Of a stretch of DNA of 64,000 nucleotides, positions 31,907 through 41,408 are shown piece by piece. Position 1 is the first letter of the stretch. Each line of letters starts with the position of its first letter. The notes below the pieces were generated by a model. That model worked only from the letters and a program-made list of their open reading frames with translations, made no database searches and had not been told where the DNA came from. This DNA comes from Calamus simplicifolius (lineage: Eukaryota > Streptophyta > Magnoliopsida > Arecales > Arecaceae), in assembly GCA_900491605.1 (NCBI GenBank), contig UESW01004258.1:477912-541911 (forward strand), given 5' to 3'. The position numbers and the translations under genes were made by a program.

Positions 31907-32858
31907 GCTTTCTTCATTGGCCCTAAGGCCTTGGAGATATAAGCTATGGGCCTCCTTTCTTGAGCTAGTACCGCCCCAATCCCTTCTCCACTTGCATTAG
32001 TATATACTTCAAATGGTTTCTTGAAGTCGGGCAAGGCCAAGACGGGTGTCTTGGTCATGGCTCTCTTCAAGTTCTCAAAAGCTCTCCTTCCATCTTCGGT
32101 CCACTCGAAGCCCTCCTTTTTTAGCATGGAGGTAAGTGGCTTGGCTATCAATCCATAGCCTTGCACGAACCTTCGATAGTATCCCGTCAAACCAAGGAAT
32201 CCTTGTAGAGCCGACGCATCCTTGGGTAAGGGCCAATCCACCATAGCTTCCACCTTCCGCTGGTCCACTTTTACTCCTTGGCCCGATATGATGTGGCCAA
32301 GGTACTCCAGCTCTTCTTGCATAAAGGCGCATTTGGAAGCCTTGATGAAGAAGTGGTGCTCCTTCAAGATCATCAATACTTGCTCCAATTGCTCCAAGTG
32401 TTCCTCCACATTCTTCGAGTACACCAAGATGTCATCGAAGAATACTAATACAAACTTCCTCAAGAATGGCTTAAACATGGCATTCATAGCCGCTTGAAAA
32501 GTTGAGGGGGCATTGCACAGCCCAAAAGGCATCACTAGGTACTCATAGTGGCCGGAATGAGTCCTAAATGCCATCTTGTGGGTATCTTCCTCTTTCATCC
32601 GGATTTGATGGTATCCGGCCCTTAAATCCAGCTTGGTGAACACATGAGCCCCATGCAACTCATCAAGCATCTCGTCCACTGTTGGTATGGGAAATCTATC
32701 CCTCACTGTTGCCTTATTCAATGCTCGGTAGTCGGTGCAAAAACGCCAACTTCCATCCTTCTTCCTCACAAGCAACACCGGTGATGAAAAGGGACTAGTG
32801 CTTGGTCGAATCAAGCCACTAGCCAACATCTCCTCCACTTGTCTTTCGATCTCACCCT
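31885..32858 (-). pseudogene. L2 reverse transcriptase
   Basis: A long open stretch with the RT motifs in order: SPFSSPVLLVRKKDGSWRFC, FTKLDLRAGYHQIRM, YLVMPFGLCNAPSTFQAAMN, VLVFFDDILVYS (catalytic pair DD, about 32430) and LEYLGHIISGQG. The start of RNase H follows (FEVYTNASGEGIGAVLAQ). A TAA at about 32858-32860 separates it from the protease (YAHF-stop-KGEIERQ), consistent with a C-to-T change in a CAA codon. The 3' end is frameshifted within STYARECWR. Confidence 0.92.
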
Positions 32859-32859
32859 T

Positions 32860-33730
32860 TTAAAAGTGAGCATACCGGTATGATGGCACATTCACCGATT
32901 TGCTCGCATCTTTCAGCACAATGCGATGATCAAATTTCCTACTTGGTGGTAATGAAGTAGGTACCTCTAATACTTCCTTGTGTCTCTCTAAAACCGTCTT
33001 CATACCTTGGGGCAGCTCCTCATTTCCATCACTATGCTTCTCTTCTTGCCCTTCATCTCCTCGGTTTTGGCCCATCACTATGGCGAAGCAATGAGCCCCA
33101 CCCTTGCATAGTTTCTCAAACATATTGGCCTCGCAGGGCCTTGGCTCTTTTGATGCTAGAGCTGTCCACGTCCTCTTCTTCCCTCTAAGCTTGAACTCCA
33201 TAGTCATCTTCTCATAGTCGGTAACGACCTTGCCAATGCCTCTTAGCCATGCATTGCCCAAGACAACATCTAGCCCCACCAATGAGAGTACGTGAAGATC
33301 AGCCGCTATACGGACGCCTTGGACATTCATCTTCACGGTTTGCACTACCATCTCGCACCTTAGCTTTTCCCCGTTTGCCACCTTCACATCGAATGGCTCT
33401 ACTTCTTCCCCATGCAATCCCACCTTAGAAAGGACGCGGGAATTGATGAAGTTGTGGGTAGACCCACTATCCACCAATAATGTCATTTCATGCTTGCCAA
33501 CCCAAGCCATAAGTCGCATGGTTGAGGGTTTTTGTACGCCGGACATGGCATTGAGGCTCAACTCGGCTTCCTCACTTTCCTCATCGCTAGAGGACTCCTC
33601 ATGCCCGTGCTCTTCCTCACTTTTCTCCCCCAATTGCTCCTCCTCTATCCCGATCATACACATGACCTTGGCTTTCTTGCATTTGTGATCACGGCTCCAC
33701 TTTTCACCACATTTGAAGCATAATCCCTTC
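32860..33730 (-). pseudogene. L2 Gag zinc knuckle and aspartic protease
   Basis: The CCHC nucleocapsid knuckle CFKCGEKWSRDHKC lies at about 33680-33725. An acidic linker (EEEHGHEESSSDEESEE) follows, then the retropepsin motif LLVDSGSTHNFI (about 33450-33485) and the LGNAWL turn. The frame is open to the stop at 32859. A frame change near 33790 separates it from the capsid. Confidence 0.88.
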
Positions 33731-33731
33731 T

Positions 33732-34964
33732 TTATGTACTCATCAAGCTCCTCACGACTAAGCTTCTTGACTTCCTTCCCTTTGCTCCTTGAATCTCCCG
33801 TAGTCCCCTCCTTTCCTTTCCAAGACCCCGTGGAATAAAGGGTTTATAAACCTTGTTAGCCACTTGGTCCTTGACGTGTCTTTTCTCGAAGTGATGACTT
33901 TCTTCAAGGATTTCAGCCATCCTCATTGCTTCTTGCAGCCTAGTGGGCTGCTTCAACTTGAGCTCCTTGGCAATCCATGGTTTTAGACCATCCACGAAAG
34001 TGCCGATAAGTGCCTCCTCAGACCAACCCCTCACCAAGGTTTGGAGTTGTCAAAATTCCTCCACATACGCATGCACCTTGCCATCTTGCTTGAGCTTAGC
34101 TAGCTGGCCATGATAGTTGATAATGGGCGAAGGCCCAAATTGCATAAGCAGCTCCCTCTCCAATGCCGTCCACCAGAGCCTTCTTCCTTCCTTCTCATAT
34201 TGGGCCTGTATCCATCTCCACCATTTGCTTGCCTTCCCATCAAGGAAGAAACATGCTGTGGCCACTCTCTCTATCCTTGGTACTTCATATATACGAAAAT
34301 AGTGATTCGCCTTATCGAGCCACTCATGAGGGTCACCACCATTGAACTTAGGGAAGTCAATTTTTAGTCTCCTTGGTCCTCGGTTGTTAAACCGATTTCC
34401 ATCATCATCTTCATAGTCACCTCCACGGTAATGTGGCCTTCTAGGTCCTCGGTGGTTAAACCGATTTCCTTCATCTTCATCATGATAGTGGTGGTCTCTT
34501 CTCGGTCTCTCATGTCTTCTAGCATCTTCATGGATCCGGTCATAGGGCATTTCTTTCCCATACCGACTCCCACTGAATCTTTCCTCCGTCCTTGCATGGT
34601 TATCATCATCATGGTCAGACTCCTCCTCTCACAGCCACCTTTCCACTACCTCGTGCTCATTCTCTACACGTCCGCCCAATCTAAGAGGTTTCCTTGGTCT
34701 AGGCTCTCCCCTTATGGACTTAGAAATGTGAGTTTCCCTTCCATCAACGAGTTGCTCCTCTTCCACCCTTGGGGTTTGTCCGCGGTTGGCCCCATTCGCT
34801 CCTCCTCCAAGTCTTGCCAATATTGCTTGCAAGTCTCGTCTCATGCCTTCCACCGCCTTCATGTTCTCCTCCGTAGCATTAGTGACGGAAGTGATGGCTC
34901 CTTGCATGTGAGTCATGTTGGTGGTAGTCTCCTCCATCTGCTCCTTCATTCAAAGAGTGGATGA
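33732..34964 (-). pseudogene. gag: L2 gag (capsid) region, broken
   Basis: Three ORFs in order on the - strand. 34949-34629 is a Gag N-terminal segment with a methionine-rich helix (MKEQMEETTTNMTHMQGAI). 34550-34050 is the capsid core (LKIDFPKFNGGDPHEWLDKA, ERVATACFFLDGKASKWW). 34037-33732 is the capsid C-terminal part (EEALIGTFVDGLKPWIAKE). A TGA at about 34047 and frame changes at about 34620 and 33790 break the frame. Confidence 0.85.
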
Positions 34965-35269
34965 CTCCAAAGCTTCAAAGCGGTCTCGGTTGGATGGAAA
35001 AGTACTTGATCCGGCCTCCATTGGAATATGGGCTGCAACAACAAGTCCAACCTTGGGTTCTCTCCAAAATGAAGATCGAACCCTCTCTCACGAAGAACTT
35101 TGCACGGACAACTTCCGACCTTGGGTTCTCTCCAGAAGAAGATCGAACCCCCACCTCAAATAATAACTCCAACAAGAACAAACAACTTCTAACTATAACA
35201 ATCTCAACGAAGAGAATCAAAGTAAGGTTTTCTCGTGATTACCCCGCTTGAAGCGTAGAGATCTTCAAG

Positions 35270-35296
35270 CAACTCATCTCAATGAAAGCACCAATT
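35270..35296 (-). promoter_or_regulatory. primer binding site of L2
   Basis: On the - strand, the bases directly after the 5' LTR read AATTGGTGCTTTCATTGAGA. TGGTGCTTTCATTGAGA is a common start for plant chromovirus primer binding sites. The priming tRNA is not assigned. Confidence 0.65.
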
Positions 35297-36347
35297 TGTT
35301 AGGGTCCCCGGTCAAGGACTCCAAAACATTCACCAACTCCTCCGCGCGATCCGCTCCAACACAACAATCGATCCTCCCGAACCGTTTTCAGTAACACACG
35401 AGCATAGTAATTAAGATCTAACACACAAGAAATGAAGAATGCCTCACTGTTATTACAAAGAACGTGGTCTCAGGATTATTAGTCCTTCGAACCACCAGAA
35501 CACAAGAACACTCGTACAAGGGTTATTAGCCCAAGCACGCCCAAACTTAAGAGGTTATCAGCCCCCAAGTTTACTGGCATAAACGTGCATATGCCTGGCC
35601 AATATTCATAAGCTCTCTAAGCTTACAAAACACCTTTTTTCCCTATTGCTCATGAGGAGTGCTTATATAGGCATCCTCAGGAGCTTCCAAAATCCTACCA
35701 ACCCAATCAAATCAAATCTAGATCAAATCTTCAAGATTCTAAGGAAACAATTCCTAGAATCAAGGTGATTTGACGATACATGCCTAAAACAACTTAACTG
35801 AAAAGGAAACTAATCTTCTAGAGTTTAGGAGAAACATCCTAAATCTAGAAGATATGATTTATTCAATCACTCCCCACAAGGAAATCAATCTCTGAAGATA
35901 TCTCCATAATGCACTTGATCTCGCCGCCATCCGACGCCCTACACAGTAGCGCCGCCACCATTCTCCTCCATGGGTGGTGATGCTCCTCCGACTCCCCAGG
36001 CCATGCTCGTTACATCCTGCTTGGTCACCGCTAAGGCTGGTGGTAATCCGTTGCCGGAGGTGGCTGCTGTGGGTAGCCACTCTTGATCATCTGCTATTGG
36101 TTGGCTAGGCTGGTGGCCAAAGTCTTACTGTGGCACTTTGTCAAGGCAAGTCTGGGTGCTGGCCCTGGGCTTGCCATGGCATGGCTGTGGTGCTTCGGCC
36201 GCGCGCGCTATGGGCATGTTATGTGCTTCGGCCGTGCGCGCTGTGGGCCTGTCAGGGGCACCGATAAGTGTCACTGGGGCCGCATCTCGCAACTTATCCT
36301 CCCCGTCGTGGCTGTGTAGGCCATGGTCTTCGCTTGGGATCCTTTCA
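35297..36347 (-). repeat. 5' LTR of L2
   Basis: 1,051 bp partner of 16216-17265, TG...CA, followed by the right TSD GGACC (36348-36352). ORFs present in both LTRs are simply the same LTR sequence twice. Confidence 0.92.
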
Positions 36348-36352
36348 GGACC

Positions 36353-36459
36353 ACCTCCAACGCCTCTCGCGTAAGGACTGTTTTGTAAGTCCGCTCAGGA
36401 GGGAGCTCATCCTGAAACCCGATCGCATCCGAGTCGGAGGACAGATTTCAGTAGCAACA
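36353..36459 (+). repeat. 3' LTR of L1, second part
   Basis: Resumes the L1 LTR exactly where 16215 left off: ACCTCCAACGCCTCTCGCGTAAGG through GATTTCAGTAGCAACA. It matches 6530-6635 of the 5' LTR. Confidence 0.9.
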
Positions 36460-36784
36460 TGAATTATTTGTCATAAAAACTAGTTTATTTTTTTCGATGG
36501 ATAACTTTCGTCATAAATACAGCTTTTCCTAATGAAATTATTTTTGTAGCTAATTTATTTTTTTTTTCAATGAATAATTTTTCATCATAAATATAATTTT
36601 TTTCAATAAAATTATTTTGGTCATAAAGCTAAACTTTTTTTATAATTTATCATTTTTTTTATCAATAAGGGTTTTACCAACTGTTTTTAACTGACTTAAA
36701 ATCTGTTAAAAAATATTTCAATGATTTTCATTTATTTTTTTCAACGAAGTTTTTCGTTGAAAAAACCCTTTTTTTTTTCTTAGT
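36460..36784 (+). repeat. subterminal region and probable end of CACTA element L0
   Basis: Repeats such as TTTTTTTCAATGAATAATTT and CATAAATA continue from 5290-5570. They end with TTTTTTCAACGAAGTTTTTC, its inverted partner, and TTTTTTCTTAGTA at about 36784. That resembles a decayed CACTA terminus (...TTCTTGTAGTG). The left terminus was not identified. Confidence 0.5.
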
Positions 36785-38152
36785 ATAAAGCGAAGCATAA
36801 AATACTCATTGCTGATTGAAGAAAGAACCTTAACTGCTAGCTCTCTGGATCACAGAATTGAAGAAAGAATCTCAATTGATAGCCCTCTGGTTCCGACCAC
36901 AGATACTATACGGCAGTTGGTAACAATTGAATAGCATATATAATATAATAACTCTGCATAAAACTGCGATATTCTGCTGACAGTCACGGATCCCTGTGCC
37001 TTTCGGTCAGCTCGGCGAGTCCTTGGGAGACGCAGTCTCCTAGGGAACACACCAGTTGGAGTTGTAAATATGGATCCTTGAATTAAAACTGATAGGACTT
37101 CCACCTGGGCTGGAGTATAATTGCCGGACCTCCAAGACACCATTACAAACGCCTAGAAATATGGTATTCACAGTTAAATGTTGGCTTAAAAGTAGTTTTT
37201 ATTGGAGGGCTGCCATGAGAGACCAATTATAGTTTTAGTGGATAAACCTGCTTTCCACCGAAATCTCTTGGATCAATAAATCCCTTGCGTTCTTAATATG
37301 GGTTGGTTTGGGCTGAACCAATCTGTTCGGCATGGTTTAGGCTTGCCTCATGCTATGAGCAAGGGCAACTGGTATGAAAATGCTTTAATTTAGCTAGGGC
37401 TAGAAGTAGACTCAGACTTTTCGTACACCCATTTGATCAAGCTAGCTCAAAGTCACGCTCGGGGCCGAGGTTTTTGGAATTTCAAACCGAACTTAAGCTC
37501 AAAATTAAAGTCCCATATTAATATTCGATCGGGCTTGGATAAATGATTGGCTTAGCACGAACCTAGCCTAAATCTAAGCCCAATTTAAGCCAAATTATGA
37601 ACCAATTATAAAGCTTCTTGTTGGATTAGTTAATTCTTTATTTAGTTTTAGTTTTATACAAAATTGAATCAATATATTTATTGTCTAAGCAAATAACCAT
37701 TTTATATATGCTTTAATTTAGTCTAAGCAAATAACCTGAATAATTTCCTATGTGGTTGGGTAAGGACTTAGATGAGTTGAATTGGGTAAAGACTTAGATG
37801 AGTTGAGTTCTAGAAATAACCTGAATAATTGCACAAATAAATAAATAGTTTTGTAAAATAAATTATCAAAATTAGACTAAAATCACATCAAAATCGAGCT
37901 GATTCAATATTTTGATCCAAATGGGCTATTTCATGGACCAGGACTAAGGTGGGGCTTGGGCTTAAGTTTGCTAAAACAAAATTTGGGCCTTAACCCAGTC
38001 AAAAATTCAAAAAGTAAGAAATAAAAAATAAAAATGAAGCTGGGCATGGGCATGGGCATGGGCAAGGATTGACCCAAATCGGCTCACCCACTTCCAGTGC
38101 CAATCCTAGCATGAGAGAGAGAAGACAAGGCTGTTATTTCCATTCTCATCTA
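36785..38152. other. no recognisable gene
   Basis: AT-rich intergenic-like sequence. It contains a pair of near repeats (GATTGAAGAAAGAACCTTAACTGCTAG / AATTGAAGAAAGAATCTCAATTGATAG as motifs, 36816-36885), GGGCTTGGGCTTAAG-like strings and a GGGCATGGGCATGGGCATGG run at 38043-38062. The 97-codon ORF at 36850-37143 has no domain that I recognise. Confidence 0.5.
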
Positions 38153-38161
38153 CAAAGTTAT

Positions 38162-38567
38162 GGAAAACACTTTGTACACCGGCCCCGGTGCAGCAACGCT
38201 GACGTGGGCTGCACCGCGTCTTCCTATTGGTCCACGTGGATCCGACGTGGATGACCTGACAGGCGGTATGGCTGAGCTTTGACGTTACGTTCTGAACGTG
38301 ACGGACATTTAATGCTGTTCGCTTTTTTAAAATTTTCGTGCGGACGAAAATGTCCTTTCGCTCCATTTTTACGTTTTCTGTCATCTGTGCAAGAAGAACT
38401 CTGTTTCTTCCAGCTTAGAGGCTGAAGTATTTTCAGCTACTGGACTGGAAAACCTTGATACTGGAGTCAGGAGTCTGTGTAAAAAAACTTCTGGAGGAAA
38501 TGTCAGCCGCAGCACAAAGTAAAAACTCTTTCTTCCCACTTCTTTATTATATCAACAGTTTTTTTCT
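38162..38567 (+). repeat. left terminal inverted repeat of the MULE
   Basis: About 405 bp matching the inverse complement of 52575-52979 with only scattered differences, such as GATCCGACGTGG against GATCCAACGTGG. GC-rich outer part, AT-rich inner part. It continues less perfectly inward (GAATTCAGAGAAAGAAGCGAACG). Confidence 0.93.
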
Positions 38568-38763
38568 TACAGACTTGGCCGAATTCAGAGAAAGAAGCGA
38601 ACGTCGACGTGAGGTGTTGGCAGGGAAAAACTCATTGGATAAACTTTTATATTTGAAGACTCCAGTAGACTCCTGTCGATCGGACTTTCAGACGAGAGCG
38701 TAGGTTCGTGCTCAACTGGATTTCATCTCTGCAAGTTCTAACGAGACGACACTCGTGCTTTAA

Positions 38764-39071
38764 AGATCCTGAACAAATTCGGACGAAAGGTCGCCCGAGA
38801 GAGAACAGATTAAAGAGTGCAGTCGAGAAGAAGGCAAAAAGATCAAGAAAAAATCAGGCCAAGGAAAAAGCTGCTTCAAGTAGCAGGCAGACTTGTTTGC
38901 AGTCTATTAATACTGAAGAGGACCTGGAGATAAATGTTCCGCCGTCAGAAACTTTAATGGATGAATTTGATGCTTATGTATTGAGTCAACTTACACAAGA
39001 TCATATATAAAACACGAGTGTCGTAACTTTTGAATTATGGTTGCTTGGTCGTAAATGAAATGTTCGCGAAC
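38764..39071 (+). pseudogene. displaced inverted copy of the MULE transposase tail
   Basis: 308 bp that match, in inverse orientation, the last exon and 3' flank of the transposase gene (46681-46990) with only a handful of differences. It encodes the last ~85 residues (DPEQIRTKGRPRENRLKSAV ... LTQDHI) and the sequence after the stop. It has no upstream transposase exons. The two copies are convergent inverted repeats about 7.6 kb apart, with the ULP gene between them. Confidence 0.9.
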
Positions 39072-39099
39072 GACTCCGAGGAAATTAGCGCGACGACAC

Positions 39100-40270
39100 C
39101 CTTGCTCATGGCAAACGACACCCTAGTCTTGCTCGGCGACACCCGAATGACGGAAACATACGAGACATCCTAGTTCTGGCAAACGACACCCAAGCCTTGC
39201 GCGGCGACACCCGAAGGACGGAAACATACGAGACATCCTAGTTCTGGAAAACGACACCCAATCCTTGCGCGGCGACACCCGAATGATGGAAACATACGAG
39301 ACATCCTAGTTCTGGCAAACGACACCCAAGCCTTGTGCGGCGACACCCGAAGGACGGAAACATACGAGACATCGTAGTTCTGGCAAACGACACCCAAGCC
39401 TTGCGCGGCGACACCCGAAGGATGGAAACATACGAGACATCCTAGTTCTGGCAAACGACACCCAAGACTTGCGCGGCAACACCCGAAGGACGGAAACATA
39501 CGAGACATCCTAGTTCTGGCTAACGACACCCAAGCCTTGCGCGGCGACACCCGAATGACGGAAACATACGAGACATCCTAGTTCTGGCAAACGACACCCA
39601 AGCCTTAAGCGGCGACACCCGAAGGACGGAAACATACGAGACATCCTAGTTCTGGCAAACGACACCCAAGCCTTAAGCGGCGACACCCGAAGGACGGAAA
39701 CATACGAGACATCCTAGTTCTGGAAAACGACACCCAAGCCTTGCGCGGCGACACCCGAATGATGGAAACATACGAGACATCCTAGTTCTGGCAAACGACA
39801 CCCAAGCCTTGTGCGGCGATACCCGAAGGACGGAAACATACGAGACATCGTAGTTCTGGCAAACGACACCCAAGCCTTGCGCGGCGACACCCGAAGGACG
39901 GAAACATACGAGACATCCTAGTTCTGGCAAACGACACCCAAGACTTGCGCGGCGACACCCGAAGGACGAAAACATACGAGACATCCTAGTTCTGGCTAAC
40001 GACACCTAAGCCTTGCGCGGCGACACCCGAATGACGGAAACATACGAGACATCCTAGTTCTGGCAAACGACACCCAAGCCTTAAGCGGCGACACCCGAAG
40101 GACGAAAACATACGAGACATCCTAGTTCTGGCAAACGACACCCAAGCCTTAAGCGGCGACACCCGAAGGACGGAAACATACGAGACATCCTAGTTCTGGA
40201 AAACGACACCCAAGCCTTGCGCGGCGACACCCGAAGGACGGAAACATACGAGACATCCTAGTTCTAACGA
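39100..40270 (-). repeat. 68-bp tandem array, inverted orientation
   Basis: About 17 copies of the 68-bp unit (CGACACCCGAAGGACGGAAA, CATACGAGACATCCTAGTTC, TGGCAAACGACACCCAAGCC). Copies vary and share a higher-order pattern. The block 39170-39660 recurs at about 39670-40140 with the same variants, suggesting a ~500-bp segmental duplication within the array. Confidence 0.95.
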
Positions 40271-41100
40271 GACGACACCCGTGCTTTAAAGAGACCACGG
40301 AGATAATCCCAGCGACACCCTAGTTCAAATTCGGCAGAAAATCATTCGCGACACCCCAGTTGAAATCCCACGACACCCTAGCTCTAGGGCGACGACACCC
40401 GTCTTATGAATGTCCACATAGAGAGAACCCGGCGACACCCCAATTGAATTCGGCAGAAAATTATTCGCGACACCCCAGTTGAGATCTCACGACACCCTAG
40501 CTCTAGGACGATGACACCCGTCTTATGAATGTCCACATAGAGAGAACCCGGCGACACCCCAATTGAATTCGGCAGAAAATTATTCGCGACACCCCAGTGA
40601 GATCTCACGACACCCTAGCTCTAGGGCGACGACACCCGTCTTATGAATGTCCACATAGAGAGAACCCGGCGACACCCCAATTGAATTCGGTAGAAAATTA
40701 TTCGCGACACCCCAGTTGAATCTCACGACACCCTAGCTCTAGGGCGACGACACCCGTCTTATGAATGTCCACATAGAGAGAACCCGGCGACACCCCAATT
40801 GAATTCGGCAGAAAATTATTCGCGACACCCCAGTTGAGATCTCACGACACCCTAGCTCTAACGAGACGACACCCGTGCTTTAAAGAGACCACGGAGATAA
40901 TCCCAGCGACACCCTAGTTCGAATTCGGCAGAAAATCATTCGCGACACCCCAGTTGAAATCCCACGACACCCTAGCTCTAGGGCGACGACACCCGTCTTA
41001 TGAATGTCCACATAGAGAGAACCCGGCGACACCCTAATTGAATTCGGCAGAAAATCATTCGCGACACCCCAGTTGAGATCTCACGACACCCTATGCTTGA
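40271..41100 (-). repeat. 119-bp tandem array upstream of the ULP gene
   Basis: About seven copies of a 119-bp unit with GACGACACCCGTCTTATGAA, TGTCCACATAGAGAGAACCC, GGCGACACCCCAATTGAATT and TTCGCGACACCCCAGTTGAG. It shares only the CGACACCC octamer with the 68-bp unit. Confidence 0.95.
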
Positions 41101-41408
41101 ACAAGGCGGGAATTTGACGTCAGCGTAGTACTCATTCGACGACACCCTAGTAACTGAGCCATGGCATATTTCCGAGAAAAGTTTGTAAACGTGGGCGGTT
41201 CCTATGGGTTCGCGGGTCTCATTGATGTGATCGTGGCGATCCGGGTGTCCTTTCGTATTTCTCTTAGGTCGGCATAAACCCTAGAAAAACCCCTCAATCG
41301 TCTGTTGCTCGAGAAGCCATCCTTTTGCTCAAGAAGCCATCCTTCTTCTCTTGCTCGAGAAGCCACTGGTCTCTTGTTCCATAGTTCATTCTTCCGAATT
41401 CTTCATTC

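Larger units (their letters stand above)
16216..36347 (-). mobile_element. L2: chromodomain-bearing Ty3/gypsy (chromovirus), minus strand, split by CACTA element L3
   Basis: Flanked by LTRs 35297-36347 (5' with respect to the element) and 16216-17265 (3'). Both start TGTTAGGGTCCCCGG and end GATCCTTTCA. Genes on the - strand run gag, protease, RT, RNase H, integrase, chromodomain. The integrase is split by the CACTA element at 18139-31004. Without that insertion L2 is about 7.3 kb, a usual size. In the first ~190 bp the LTRs show about ten differences by hand count, so L2 is younger than L1, as nesting requires. The element is dead: stops or frameshifts lie in gag, between protease and RT, between RT and RNase H, and in the integrase C-terminus. 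Confidence 0.92.
5571..36459 (+). mobile_element. L1: Tat-lineage Ty3/gypsy LTR retrotransposon, split by a nested insertion in its 3' LTR
   Basis: LTRs are 5571-6635 and 15216-16215 plus 36353-36459. The 3' LTR is interrupted by element L2. The flanking 5-bp repeats are GGAAT (5566-5570) and TGAAT (36460-36464), a TSD with one change. The internal region has, on the + strand, gag, protease, RT, RNase H, a second RNase H-like domain and integrase in that order, then a 3.1 kb non-coding region with antisense ORFs and minisatellites. That domain order and the second RNase H are hallmarks of the plant Tat lineage. All sense genes carry stops or frameshifts, so the element is dead. In the first ~185 bp the two LTRs differ at roughly 18 positions by hand count, more than those of L2, which fits an older insertion. 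Confidence 0.9.

Noticed and set aside
17001..36374. Matching ORFs at 17001-17237 and 36083-36319
   Set aside because: They are identical because both lie in the two LTRs of L2. They run antisense to the element and are not genes.
36850..37143. 97-codon ORF on the - strand
   Set aside because: No recognisable domain, and it lies in the unannotated spacer between two elements. Length alone does not support it.
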